Source: an uncultured Clostridia bacterium (lineage in GTDB: Bacteria > Bacillota > Clostridia > Christensenellales > Pumilibacteraceae). From it: DNA of 46,012 bases. This document shows, one piece after another, positions 35,109 to 43,643 of this stretch (its first letter is position 1; the number at the start of each line of letters is the position of its first letter). Location: positions 1 to 46,012 of the forward strand of contig CANQCB010000001.1 in assembly GCA_947589145.1 (NCBI GenBank), read 5' to 3'. The notes beneath the pieces were generated by a model that was given only the letters and a program-made list of their open reading frames with translations, ran no database searches and was not told where the DNA came from. The position numbers and the translations under genes are program-made.

Positions 35109-35599
35109 TATCTGACCTCTCTTTTGGTAGCGCCCGACATATTTGCGTGGCATATTGCCGCCGCCAATGCGTCCGCCGCGTCGTCCGGCTTAGGCGGCGT
35201 TGCGAGACGGAGAACCATTTTCACCATATACTCCATTTGCTGTTTTGTCGCTCTTCCGTTTCCCGTCAATGCCTGTTTGATTTGAAGCGGAGTGTATTCG
35301 TATAAACTACCGCAGGATTTAATGGCGTTCAGAATCATAACGCCGCGGGCGTGAGCGACTTTTATTCCGGTAGTGATATTGGTATTGAAAAACAATTCTT
35401 CCACCGAAACGCAATCGGGACGGAATTTTTCCATAATCGCAGTCATGGCGTCGTCGATCATGGCAAGTCTGACGGCAATGGTCTCGCTCGGGGGCGTAGA
35501 TATAACGCCGTAGTCCACGGCAGACAAACCCTTTTCGGTTTTTTCTATAACGCCGTAACCTATCGTGGCATATCCCGGATCAAGTCCCAAAATTCTCAA
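35108..35599 (-). CDS. ruvC: Holliday junction resolvase RuvC, TTG start
   Basis: 163 residues. RNase H-fold nuclease with D7 (GLDPG), E68 (VEELFF), D140 and D143 (PDDAADALA). It cuts the junctions moved by RuvAB. The start is TTG 35599 (reads LRILGLDPG, family MRILGIDPG), with GGAG and AAGAG upstream. Longer in-frame reading to 35677 would pass over the -10 region and is rejected. First gene of the ruvCAB-queA-tgt-nifS-thiI run. Confidence 0.95.
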   Translation of the reverse strand: MRILGLDPGYATIGYGVIEKTEKGLSAVDYGVISTPPSETIAVRLAMIDDAMTAIMEKFRPDCVSVEELFFNTNITTGIKVAHARGVMILNAIKSCGSLYEYTPLQIKQALTGNGRATKQQMEYMVKMVLRLATPPKPDDAADALAAAICHANMSGATKREVR

Positions 35600-35618
35600 T
35601 CTCTTTTGCTCCAAACAG

Positions 35619-35647
35619 TTGATTATTTTACTGAAATGTATTATATT
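35619..35647 (+). promoter_or_regulatory. argGH promoter
   Basis: TTGATT (35619-35624), 17-nt spacer, TATATT (35642-35647); start near 35654, then AAGGAG before the argG ATG. It interleaves with the ruvC promoter on the other strand. Confidence 0.72.
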
Positions 35648-35648
35648 T

Positions 35649-35677
35649 AATATATCCGAAAAGAATTGAAAAGTCAA
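35649..35677 (-). promoter_or_regulatory. ruvC operon promoter
   Basis: On the - strand: TTGACT (35672-35677), 17-nt spacer, TATATT (35649-35654); start near 35642, leader about 43 nt. AGTCAA-GTAA-TTGACT (35672-35687) is a 6-bp inverted repeat including the -35. Confidence 0.78.
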
Positions 35678-35700
35678 GTAATTGACTGTAAGGAGTGAAC

Positions 35701-36948
35701 ATGAAAGAAAAGATTATACTTGCGTACTCGGGCGGCCTCGATACGACGGCTATTATCCCTTGGCTCAAAGAAAATTTCGATTATGACGTAGTCTGCGTAT
35801 GCGTTGACTGCGGCCAAGCCGAAGAGCTTGACGGACTTGAAGAACGTGCCCTTTCAACGGGAGCGTGCAAACTGTACATAGAGAACGTCATTGACGAACT
35901 CTGCGACGACTACATAATGCCTTGCGTTAAAGCAGGTGCCGTTTATGAGAACAAATATTTGCTCGGTACTTCCATGGCACGTCCGCTTATCGCAAAACGC
36001 TTGGTGGAAATTGCGCGCAAAGAAGGAGCAACCGCTATCTGCCACGGCGCAACGGGAAAAGGAAATGACCAAATCCGTTTCGAACTCGGCATAAAGGCAC
36101 TCGCACCGGATCTCAAAATAATTGCCGCTTGGAGAAGCGACAAATGGACAATGTCGTCTCGTCAAGAAGAAATCGAATATTGCCGCGCTCACGGTATCAA
36201 CCTGCCCTTCTCCGCTGACACCTCATACAGTCGCGACCGCAATATATGGCACATCAGTCACGAGGGTCTGGAACTCGAAGATCCCGCGAACGCTCCGAAC
36301 TACGACCACCTTCTCGTACTCGGCACAACGCCGGAAAAAGCGCCTGACAAAGAGACCGAAATCACGCTCACTTTCGAAAAAGGCGTGCCTAAGACCCTTA
36401 ACGGAAAGGCTATGAAAGTCAGTGAAATAATTGCCGAACTCAATAAACTCGGCGGTGCAAACGGTATCGGTATCGTCGATATTGTGGAAAACCGTGTTGT
36501 CGGCATGAAATCGCGCGGAGTATACGAAACCCCCGGCGGTACGATACTCATGGCGGCGCACGAGCAACTCGAAGAACTTATTCTCGATAAAGAGACGCTC
36601 GAAATGAAAAAAGATATCGGCAACAAACTCGCGACAATCGTATACGAGGGCAAGTGGTTCACGCCGCTTCGCGAAGCAATTTGCGCCTTTGTTGACGTTA
36701 CGCAGGAATATGTAACGGGCGAAGTCAAACTCAAACTCTACAAGGGAAATATCATAAAGGCAGGAACTACTTCTCCCTACTCTCTTTACAACGAGTCGCT
36801 CGCAAGTTTTACTACGGGGGATCTCTACGATCATCATGACGCGGAAGGCTTTATCACGCTGTTCGGACTTTCCAGTAAAGTTCGCGCGCTTAAAATGCAA
36901 TCGGTAGAAAAATCCGCAAAAAAATGCGGCTGCCGCAAAGGTAAATAA
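35701..36948 (+). CDS. argG: Argininosuccinate synthase
   Basis: 415 residues, slightly longer than many. It joins citrulline and aspartate with ATP. PP-loop AYSGGLDTT (8-16), citrulline/aspartate-binding ATGKGNDQIRFE (about 116-127) and the C-terminal tetramer helix region. Start at ATG 35701, 5 nt after AAGGAG; an in-frame GTG two codons earlier sits inside the ribosome site and is rejected. argH follows after one base, so the last two steps of arginine synthesis are co-transcribed. Confidence 0.98.
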   Translation: MKEKIILAYSGGLDTTAIIPWLKENFDYDVVCVCVDCGQAEELDGLEERALSTGACKLYIENVIDELCDDYIMPCVKAGAVYENKYLLGTSMARPLIAKRLVEIARKEGATAICHGATGKGNDQIRFELGIKALAPDLKIIAAWRSDKWTMSSRQEEIEYCRAHGINLPFSADTSYSRDRNIWHISHEGLELEDPANAPNYDHLLVLGTTPEKAPDKETEITLTFEKGVPKTLNGKAMKVSEIIAELNKLGGANGIGIVDIVENRVVGMKSRGVYETPGGTILMAAHEQLEELILDKETLEMKKDIGNKLATIVYEGKWFTPLREAICAFVDVTQEYVTGEVKLKLYKGNIIKAGTTSPYSLYNESLASFTTGDLYDHHDAEGFITLFGLSSKVRALKMQSVEKSAKKCGCRKGK

Positions 36949-36949
36949 A

Positions 36950-38320
36950 ATGAAACTTTGGGCGGGAAGATTCGAAAGCGAAATTGACAAAGAGGCGGAC
37001 AGTTTTAACAGTTCGCTCAACTTTGACAAGCGCCTTTATTACTATGACATAACGGGAAGCAAGGCACATTGCACCATGCTCGGAAAATGCGGTATTATTC
37101 CCGCGGCGGAAGCGGATATTATCGTTAAGGCATTGGACGGCATTCTCGCCGATATAGAAAGCGGTATGACCGTCATTGAAAACGCGGAGGACATTCATTC
37201 TTTCGTCGAAAACGAGCTCGTCTCTCGAATCGGCGAAGTGGGCAAAAAATTGCACACGGGTCGCTCGCGCAACGATCAGATCGCGCTCGACATAAGGCTC
37301 TTTCTCCGCGACGCCGCAAAAAATATTATCGCACTTATAAAATCGCTTATCAAGCAACTTGTGGAAATCTCCGAAAACAATCTCGAAACCGTTATGCCTG
37401 CCTTCACGCACCTGCAAAAGGCTCAGCCCACAACGCTTGCTCACCATTTTATGGCATACGCCGAGATGTTTGCGCGCGACGTAAAGCGTTTCAAAGAAGC
37501 GCTCGATCGCATTAACGTTATGCCATTGGGCAGCGGCGCTTGCACTTCTACGTCCTACCCTATTAACCGCGAAATGGTCGCCGAGCTTCTCGACTTCCCC
37601 GCAATTACCTCAAACTCCATGGACGCTGTCAGCGATCGCGACTTCGTAATAGACTTCATAAGCGCCGCTTCAATCGCTATGATGCACCTGTCGCGCTTCT
37701 CCGAGGAAATTATAATATGGTCGTCCGACGAATACAAGTATGTCGAGCTGAGCGACAAATTTTCCACCGGTTCGAGCATTATGCCGCAAAAGAAAAACCC
37801 CGACATGAACGAGCTGCTCCGCGGTAAAACCGGTCGCGTATACGGCGATCTCATGAGCATTCTGACGGTTATGAAGGGTATTCCCCTCGCTTACGATAAG
37901 GATTTGCAAGAGGACAAAGAATGCGTATTCGACGCGTATGATACGTTAAAGGCATGCCTCGGCATATTTACCGCCCTTCTCGGGGACATGAAGATCAACA
38001 AAGACAGACTTCGAGAAAGTACCGACGGAGGATTTACGGGCGCGACGGAATGCGCGGACTACCTTGCAAAGCGCGGCGTTCCTTTCCGCGACGCACACTC
38101 GATTATCGGGCAGCTTGTGGTGTACTGTATCAAAAACGGCAAAACGCTTCAAACGCTTACTCTCGATGAGTATAATAAGTTCGGCGACTTCCGCGAAGAT
38201 ATCTTCGACGTTATCAAGCCCGAAAACGCCATTGCCCGTCGCACCGCTCCCGGCTCTCCTTCTGTAAAAGCCATGAAGGACGAAATCGACAAGATGAAAA
38301 AATTCCTTACCAAAGCCTGA
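36950..38320 (+). CDS. argH: Argininosuccinate lyase
   Basis: 456 residues, standard. It splits argininosuccinate into arginine and fumarate. Seen: WAGRF (4-8), HTGRSRNDQ (102-110), THLQKAQPTTLAHH and the superfamily signature GSSIMPQKKNPD (274-285) with the catalytic serine. One base separates it from argG. A strong terminator follows. Confidence 0.98.
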   Translation: MKLWAGRFESEIDKEADSFNSSLNFDKRLYYYDITGSKAHCTMLGKCGIIPAAEADIIVKALDGILADIESGMTVIENAEDIHSFVENELVSRIGEVGKKLHTGRSRNDQIALDIRLFLRDAAKNIIALIKSLIKQLVEISENNLETVMPAFTHLQKAQPTTLAHHFMAYAEMFARDVKRFKEALDRINVMPLGSGACTSTSYPINREMVAELLDFPAITSNSMDAVSDRDFVIDFISAASIAMMHLSRFSEEIIIWSSDEYKYVELSDKFSTGSSIMPQKKNPDMNELLRGKTGRVYGDLMSILTVMKGIPLAYDKDLQEDKECVFDAYDTLKACLGIFTALLGDMKINKDRLRESTDGGFTGATECADYLAKRGVPFRDAHSIIGQLVVYCIKNGKTLQTLTLDEYNKFGDFREDIFDVIKPENAIARRTAPGSPSVKAMKDEIDKMKKFLTKA

Positions 38321-38349
38321 CGCGGCAAAACAACATTAAACGATAACAT

Positions 38350-38390
38350 AAACAGTCCCAAGCAACCGCCTCGGGACTGTTTTGTTTTTT
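38350..38390 (+). terminator. Terminator after argH
   Basis: AAACAGTCCC (38350-38359) / GGGACTGTTT (38373-38382), then TGTTTTTT. On the other side it also faces the end of the convergent DUF4238 gene. Confidence 0.88.
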
Positions 38391-38394
38391 CGGT

Positions 38395-39297
38395 TTATAA
38401 ATATTGACTACACTTTGTTATATCTTTTACTACTGTGCCTATTATTGCGCTTCTAATCATCATTTCATTAATCCACTCCACATCACGTACTCCTATCTTT
38501 GACGGACGAAAGATCAGATGCGTCATATCCAGCGAGTCTTTGGGGCGTTTTAACGTCTTCTTACAATCAAAATATGCAACATCCCATGGAACACATTCTA
38601 TATGATTTGTAACAAGCGTAATAACTCTACTGTCCGAAAGCGGAAAAATATAATATAGTGGCACTTTTAACGTTTTCCCATTGGGCGTGTCAGTTTCCCC
38701 ATTAACTACGGCAGGATAACAATCGGTAATATGAAAATCTATTCCGCCTTTTCTTTCAAGAATACACATATAAAACCCAAAATATTCATGTTCAATAAGG
38801 CGTTTAATCATGTCATTTATCTCGGGATTGGCAAAAACGTCGTTAAAACATCGACACTGACTTATGAGGTGAACATTTTTCAGCCAAAAATCTTTCATTT
38901 CCGCAGCAGAAGTAGCACCATACAATTTTATATACTTGTCAGACATGTTATTAAATTGGTCTCTTGTATTAACCGTGCGAAACGTAAGCAAATAAAGAAA
39001 AACTCGCAAGTGGTCATATTCTTCACGCGTCAAACTGATTTCATCTTCTGTGTTGATTTTTTTGAATATGGGGGCTACATCTGCCTCAAACCTTGCCAGA
39101 CTTTCTTCAATTTCCAATTGCCCTTCTTCTTTTGAATACAAATATTTTTCCATAAAAATATCCGATACAAAAATAGTTGAATATTCATCTTCTCCTTTCT
39201 CAAAGAAAAACACCTTGTCCTTATCGTAGGAAAAGTTTTTCAATATAAATTGCGGAATGTAATGTTGCCGCACATGAGATTTTTGTGATTTATCCAT
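38395..39297 (-). CDS. DUF4238 family protein
   Basis: 300 residues, function unknown. The N-terminal HVRQHYIPQFILKNFS (8-23) is the hallmark of DUF4238, and DIFMEKYLYS plus the later HITDCYPAVV and IFPLSDSRVITL fit the family pattern. No signal peptide or membrane span. It stands alone between argH and the proC cluster, looks more AT-rich than its neighbours, and has no clear ribosome site before the ATG. These points suggest a late arrival. DUF4238 genes are scattered in many bacteria as accessory genes; I know of no proven role, so none is given. Confidence 0.8.
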   Translation of the reverse strand: MDKSQKSHVRQHYIPQFILKNFSYDKDKVFFFEKGEDEYSTIFVSDIFMEKYLYSKEEGQLEIEESLARFEADVAPIFKKINTEDEISLTREEYDHLRVFLYLLTFRTVNTRDQFNNMSDKYIKLYGATSAAEMKDFWLKNVHLISQCRCFNDVFANPEINDMIKRLIEHEYFGFYMCILERKGGIDFHITDCYPAVVNGETDTPNGKTLKVPLYYIFPLSDSRVITLVTNHIECVPWDVAYFDCKKTLKRPKDSLDMTHLIFRPSKIGVRDVEWINEMMIRSAIIGTVVKDITKCSQYL

Positions 39298-39384
39298 TAT
39301 TCTGTAATTTATCTTACCTATTCGAATATCTATCTTAAAATGCGTGAAAATTAAAAACTATCTTATATAAATTCACAGAGTAAA

Positions 39385-39421
39385 CAGAAAATAAATAAAT
39401 TCATTTCGACCAACCGAAACG
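39385..39421 (-). terminator. Weak terminator after the TVP38-family gene
   Basis: On the - strand CGTTTCG / CGAAATG arms (39402-39421, 7 pairs with one G-T) followed by an AT-rich run (ATTTATTTATTTT). Low stem stability. Confidence 0.4.
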
Positions 39422-39423
39422 CA

Positions 39424-40146
39424 TTATTTGGTTATTTCTATTTTCTTTTTTCTATCTTTCTTTTTATCGCGAATAAACATAACGCCGATTACCGCGGCAA
39501 GAATGAGAACTACTATGCCGATTGATACGGGAAGTCCCCAGGTGTCGAGCGCATTTATTACAGGATCTCCGAGAAAAGTTATGAGCGCAATCATTATCGG
39601 CCTCGTAAGAGCTATGATAATCGCAAAGACCCCCACTTTCATGGTACTGAGCCCGGCAACCATACAGAGTACGTCGTCGGGAAAACAAGGAAGCGCCATC
39701 ATGAGTATAAAGAAAAGATTTCCCTTCTTTTCAAGAATTTTGGCATATTTCTCCGTTTTATCCTTGCCGACAAGCCAGGCGACGACTTTTTTGCCGAACA
39801 GTCTTCCCAAGAAAAAGCATACGAACGAACCTAAGAACGTGCAACCGACCGTTATAAAGAATACCGACCACTCATTATCAAATACGAGAACGGCAGCAAT
39901 GTTGGTCAACGTTGACGGTATGGGAAGTATTATTACTTGAAGCAAAACTATCACGCCGTAAACGAACAATCCCCAACCGCCAAAACCTGCCATCCATTCT
40001 TTTATTGCGTCAAGGCTGTGGAATTTTTCCCACAAACCGAACGCGTTGAAAATAGTCGCGCAAACTCCGAGTATTGTAGCGCAGACCGCGACGATTATCA
40101 CGATTTTTCTTACGAATGAAAAACTGTTTTGCTTCTTGTCGTTCAC
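39424..40146 (-). CDS. TVP38/TMEM64 (DedA-like, SNARE-associated) membrane protein
   Basis: 240 residues with about five to six hydrophobic spans (near 12-33, 50-75, 85-110, 138-165, 168-190, 198-222) and a basic C-terminal tail (RDKKKDRKKK). The family stretch includes PIPSTLTNIAAVLVF, FLGSFVCFFLGRLFG and ALPCFPDDVLCMVAGL. Relatives are transporters or lipid scramblase-like proteins; the substrate is unknown. It starts with GTG overlapping the rnhA stop by four bases (GTGA), so it is the third gene of proC-rnhA-TVP38. Confidence 0.9.
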   Translation of the reverse strand: MNDKKQNSFSFVRKIVIIVAVCATILGVCATIFNAFGLWEKFHSLDAIKEWMAGFGGWGLFVYGVIVLLQVIILPIPSTLTNIAAVLVFDNEWSVFFITVGCTFLGSFVCFFLGRLFGKKVVAWLVGKDKTEKYAKILEKKGNLFFILMMALPCFPDDVLCMVAGLSTMKVGVFAIIIALTRPIMIALITFLGDPVINALDTWGLPVSIGIVVLILAAVIGVMFIRDKKKDRKKKIEITK

Positions 40147-40562
40147 TGTTTTTTAATCTCGCCTCTTGCGAGTTCGTCGCATCGGTTATTGAGCTCGTTG
40201 TCAGAATGCCCTTTTACTTTATTGAATTTCACGTTATGGATCTTAGTAAGCCCAATGAGAGTATGCCACAAATCCGCATTTTTAACATTGCGCCATGCTC
40301 GCTTTTCCCAACCGCTTATCCAATTCTCGGCAAATGCGTTTACGACATAGGTTGAATCGCTGTACACTTCGACGTCGCAAGGTTCTTTAAGCGCCGTAAG
40401 CCCCTCAATTACCGCTCTGAGCTCCATTTTATTGTTTGTGGTAAGTTGCTCGCCGCCACTTATTTCGCGCCTGAAATCGCCGTATAAGAGCACGCAAGCC
40501 CAACCGCCCTTCCCCGGGTTTCCGCTGCACGCTCCGTCAGTATAAAGAGTTACCTTTTTCAT
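40143..40562 (-). CDS. rnhA: Ribonuclease HI
   Basis: 139 residues. Degrades the RNA of RNA-DNA hybrids. The four acidic residues are present: D9 (YTDGACSGNPG), E47 (NNKMELRAV), D69 (YSDSTYV) and D129 (NRCDELAR), with H119 (VKGHSDNE) in the flexible loop. No N-terminal hybrid-binding domain. It overlaps proC upstream (ATGA) and the TVP38 gene downstream (GTGA), both by four bases. Confidence 0.97.
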   Translation of the reverse strand: MKKVTLYTDGACSGNPGKGGWACVLLYGDFRREISGGEQLTTNNKMELRAVIEGLTALKEPCDVEVYSDSTYVVNAFAENWISGWEKRAWRNVKNADLWHTLIGLTKIHNVKFNKVKGHSDNELNNRCDELARGEIKKQ

Positions 40563-41344
40563 TTTTTCCCGAGCTCCGCGCTACGAGCAATAGCGGCGTC
40601 TATTGCGGAGATAACCGTCTCGTCGAATTTCCCTTCATCGAGTTTATAAATTCCCTCAATCGTAGTTCCGCCCTTGCTGCATACGTTATTTATCGTAGTC
40701 TGCATTTCGTCCATGCTATTTGCCGATTTAAGCACGTCCATGCACGCCGCAATGCAATAGAGCACGAGCTCCTTGGACTGCTCGAAACTCAACCCGTGCT
40801 TGACGCCGCATTCAGTCATAGCCTTTGCGTATCTGAACGTATATGCGGGAGAAGATCCCGTAAGTCCCGTTATCGTATCGAAGAAACTCTCATCGAGATA
40901 TGCCGCAAGCCCGAAGGAATTAAGAAAAACCGAGACGGTTTTCTCCTCTTCTTCGGTCAACCCGATATAGCAATATGCGTTTACCGCTTTTTTAACTCGT
41001 GCGCAAAGATTTGGCATTACGCGCACGATTTTATTTGCACCCTCGCACAGCGACGATAATTTCGCAATATCCATTCCCGCCATAATGGAAATTACCGTCT
41101 TTCCCGAAAAGTCCAACCCGTCAAGCGCGTCTTTTGCGGACTGCGGTTTTATTGACAAAAAGACATAATCGGAATGTTTTACGACTGCCGCATTGTCGTT
41201 CAGCATTTCGGCGACTCCGTTCGCCGACTGTGCGTTAATATCGCTCGCATAAATCGCCGTAATATCGGGATTGTCCGAAAGAGAATCTGCGATGGCTTTT
41301 GCCATATTACCGTAACCAATAAAACCTACTTTGCATTTGTTCAT
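40559..41344 (-). CDS. proC: Pyrroline-5-carboxylate reductase
   Basis: 261 residues from ATG 41344. Last step of proline synthesis, NAD(P)H-dependent. Rossmann motif GFIGYGNMAKAI (7-18), LSIKPQ, ISIMAGM, RVMPNLCARV, and the C-terminal TGSSPAYTFRYAKAM and CSKGGTTIEGI. GGAG stands 6 nt before this ATG; an in-frame codon 24 nt earlier overlaps that ribosome site. proA is 27 kb away on the other strand. Confidence 0.97.
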   Translation of the reverse strand: MNKCKVGFIGYGNMAKAIADSLSDNPDITAIYASDINAQSANGVAEMLNDNAAVVKHSDYVFLSIKPQSAKDALDGLDFSGKTVISIMAGMDIAKLSSLCEGANKIVRVMPNLCARVKKAVNAYCYIGLTEEEEKTVSVFLNSFGLAAYLDESFFDTITGLTGSSPAYTFRYAKAMTECGVKHGLSFEQSKELVLYCIAACMDVLKSANSMDEMQTTINNVCSKGGTTIEGIYKLDEGKFDETVISAIDAAIARSAELGKK

Positions 41345-41361
41345 AATAAACTCCAAAATGT

Positions 41362-41390
41362 TTGACAAAATTTTTTCGATATAATATAAT
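41362..41390 (+). promoter_or_regulatory. tRNA-Trp promoter
   Basis: TTGACA (41362-41367), 17-nt spacer, TATAAT (41385-41390). Transcription should start about 41397, just before the mature tRNA end. Confidence 0.9.
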
Positions 41391-41401
41391 ACTCACGGCA
41401 T

Positions 41402-41475
41402 AGGGGATTGGTCTAGTGGTATGACAAGGGTCTCCAAAACCTTTGGTGGGAGTTCGATTCTCTCATCCCCTGCCA
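41402..41475 (+). tRNA. trnW: tRNA-Trp (anticodon CCA)
   Basis: Acceptor AGGGGAT / ATCCCCT, D-arm GTC-TAGTGGTAT-GAC, anticodon stem AGGGT / ACCTT with loop CTCCAAA (anticodon CCA), variable TGGT, T-arm GGGAG-TTCGATT-CTCTC, discriminator G, and an encoded CCA end (41473-41475). Confidence 0.97.
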
Positions 41476-41477
41476 AT

Positions 41478-41509
41478 AACCGCGTTTGAGTATTCGAGCG
41501 CGGTTTTTT
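41478..41509 (+). terminator. Terminator after tRNA-Trp
   Basis: AACCGCG (41478-41484) / CGCGGTT (41499-41505) followed by TTTTTT. Confidence 0.88.
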
Positions 41510-41618
41510 CGAGCCTTAATAATTATGTCACATTTTTTCGGCATTGTCAAGACGTACCAAACGGAGTTTATAACCAAAAAGTAAAACCGAAAAAATAATT
41601 ATATTCCGATAAATGTAA

Positions 41619-41647
41619 TTGACCAAATGGCAAGCTATTGTTATAAT
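41619..41647 (+). promoter_or_regulatory. Promoter of the small unknown gene
   Basis: TTGACC (41619-41624), 17-nt spacer, TATAAT (41642-41647), then 9 nt to ATG 41657. Confidence 0.8.
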
Positions 41648-41656
41648 ATATCCATT

Positions 41657-41866
41657 ATGGAAATTTCTCGATTGGAAAATGGTTGTCTTTATGTTCTTAA
41701 ATGCGACAAATTCAATGTACGCGGAATTTTTTCTGCGATAGAAAACGGCAAAATAGTACTAAACGACGCCGTCGTATTTTTATCCGACAACGAAAAAGTC
41801 GACTTCATCGCTCACGACATTTTCGCCTTGAACGAGCGTATTATAAAAGAAATCGATCAAATATAA
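41657..41866 (+). CDS. Small unknown protein, possible Sm-like beta barrel
   Basis: 69 residues from ATG 41657; not recognised. Real gene likely: consensus promoter directly before it, sensible composition, hairpin behind it. The pattern looks like five beta strands: CLYVLKCDK, FNVRGIFSAIEN, GKIVLNDAVVFL, KVDFIAHDIFALN, IIKEIDQI. The G-x-I-x-L-x-D-A step and the ending I-x-x-I recall Sm/Hfq-like barrels, but this is an impression from spacing of hydrophobic residues and not an established match. The ATG is 9 nt after the -10 with no ribosome site, so the mRNA has at most a few untranslated bases. An earlier in-frame ATG (41627) lies inside the promoter. Confidence 0.6.
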   Translation: MEISRLENGCLYVLKCDKFNVRGIFSAIENGKIVLNDAVVFLSDNEKVDFIAHDIFALNERIIKEIDQI

Positions 41867-41915
41867 TTTTGTAACGAAAATTATTTTTTACAAAAGTTCG
41901 GAATTTCAATAAAGC

Positions 41916-41948
41916 AATGCCCTTCGAAATTTACTTTCGAAGGGCATT
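41916..41948. terminator. Terminator of rny, possibly bidirectional
   Basis: Perfect 14-bp stem AATGCCCTTCGAAA (41916-41929) / TTTCGAAGGGCATT (41935-41948). On - it is followed by GCTTTATTG, a weak run; it also lies 50 nt behind the small + strand gene. Confidence 0.75.
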
Positions 41949-41978
41949 ATTGCTCAAAATATTTTTGTCGTTCTTTGT

Positions 41979-43586
41979 TTATTTCGCGTAATCTACGCTA
42001 CGCAATTCTCTTATGACGTTGACTTTGATCTGCCCGGGATATTGCATTTCGCTTTCTATCTGCTTTGCAATGTCTCTTGCGAGGAACACGGTCGCCGCGT
42101 CGTCCACCACCTCGGGCTTAACGATAATGCGTACTTCACGTCCCGCTTGAATGGCAAACGATTTTTCGACGCCCGCATGAGAGTTCGCGATACTTTCGAG
42201 TTGTTCGAGGCGTTTGACATAATTTTCGAGAGATTCGCGTCTTGCGCCCGGTCTTGCTCCGCTGATCGCGTCGGCGCACTGGATGATGATGGCCTCGATT
42301 GTCTTGGGCTCGATATCGTTGTGGTGAGCGGCAATACAGTGAATGACTTCCTCATTCTCTTTATATTTTTTGGCAATATCCACGCCGATTGAAATATGAG
42401 TTCCCTCCGTTTCATGGTCGATGGATTTACCGATATCGTGAAGAAGTCCGGCGCGTTTGCACACCGCCACGTTCGCGCCGAGTTCGGCGGCAAGGTTGCC
42501 GGCAAGGTGAGCGACTTCTATGGAGTGTTTAAGCACGTTTTGACCGTAACTCGTACGGAATTTCATTCTGCCGAGCAGGCGTACAAGTTCGGGATTAAGA
42601 TTGAATACGCCCGTCTCGAACATTGCGTTTTCGCCCGCTTCTTTTATCTGCGCGTCGATTTCTTTGGTCGCTTTTGCAACGATATCCTCGATTCTTCCCG
42701 GGTGAATGCGGCCGTCCGAAATAAGTTTTTCCAACGTTACGCGCGCAATTTCTCTGCGTATCGGGTCAAAAGCCGAAAGAACAACCGTATCCGGCGTATC
42801 GTCTATTATAAAGTCAACACCCGTGGCTTGCTCGAGCGCCTTTATGTTGCGACCCTCACGGCCTATTATCCTGCCCTTCATTTCGTCGTTCGGAAGCGTG
42901 ACCGTCGAAACGGTAATTTCCGAGCTGTGATCGACAGCGCACCTCTGCACGGATAGCGCTATAATTTCCTTTGCTTTTCTTTCTCCTTCCTCTTTGGCTT
43001 GAAGTTCGATATCGCGCACAAGTTTTGCGGCGTCGCGCTTCGCTTCGTCCTCCATGGCGGAAATAAGCTGATTTTTGGCGTCCTCTTTGCTTAATTTGGA
43101 GACTTTTTCGAGTTCTTCCAACATGCGCTCGTGCGCTTCGTTGACCTCTGCCTTCTTTGCGTTTAATTCTTCCTGCTGAGCGGCAAGGTTATTTTTAATT
43201 TCCTCTATTCCCTCTAATTTTGCGTCGAGATTAGCCTCTTTCTTTTCCAACTGCCCTTCTCTTTTATCGAGAGAAGATTCGCGCTGTTCTAAACGTTGTT
43301 CGGATTTTTGCACTTCGTTCGCGCGCTCGCGCAACTCGTTTTCCAACGCAATTCTTTCCTTTTTCACTTCCGCTCTACCCTCGGCGATCGCCTCTTTTCT
43401 GAGAGATTTTGCCTCGTTTAGCGCTGCTTCGATTTTGTTGATAGCTAATTGTTCTGATTTACCGATCTTATTCTTTTTTAACAAGTAAAATATCAGTATT
43501 CCGACGACTGCCCCGACGATGAGCCCCACAATGGGCAGGACTATCGCCAATACGGTAGAAACGTCGGCTATAAGATTTGCTCCCAT
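41979..43586 (-). CDS. rny: Ribonuclease Y
   Basis: 535 residues, typical. N-terminal membrane anchor (11-37), long charged coiled coil (about 45-210), KH RNA-binding domain with GRIIGREGRN (238-247) and HD phosphohydrolase domain with H383-D384 (LLHDIGKSIDHETEGTHISIG). It starts bulk mRNA decay at the membrane in Bacillota. Good ribosome site (AAAGGAGG) before the ATG. It follows recA by 57 nt, as in the pgsA-cinA-recA-rny order of Bacillus relatives. Confidence 0.98.
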   Translation of the reverse strand: MGANLIADVSTVLAIVLPIVGLIVGAVVGILIFYLLKKNKIGKSEQLAINKIEAALNEAKSLRKEAIAEGRAEVKKERIALENELRERANEVQKSEQRLEQRESSLDKREGQLEKKEANLDAKLEGIEEIKNNLAAQQEELNAKKAEVNEAHERMLEELEKVSKLSKEDAKNQLISAMEDEAKRDAAKLVRDIELQAKEEGERKAKEIIALSVQRCAVDHSSEITVSTVTLPNDEMKGRIIGREGRNIKALEQATGVDFIIDDTPDTVVLSAFDPIRREIARVTLEKLISDGRIHPGRIEDIVAKATKEIDAQIKEAGENAMFETGVFNLNPELVRLLGRMKFRTSYGQNVLKHSIEVAHLAGNLAAELGANVAVCKRAGLLHDIGKSIDHETEGTHISIGVDIAKKYKENEEVIHCIAAHHNDIEPKTIEAIIIQCADAISGARPGARRESLENYVKRLEQLESIANSHAGVEKSFAIQAGREVRIIVKPEVVDDAATVFLARDIAKQIESEMQYPGQIKVNVIRELRSVDYAK

Positions 43587-43643
43587 GATAACCTCCTTTC
43601 GGTTTTTATATATTTAATGCTATTGAGCTGATAACATACTGAA

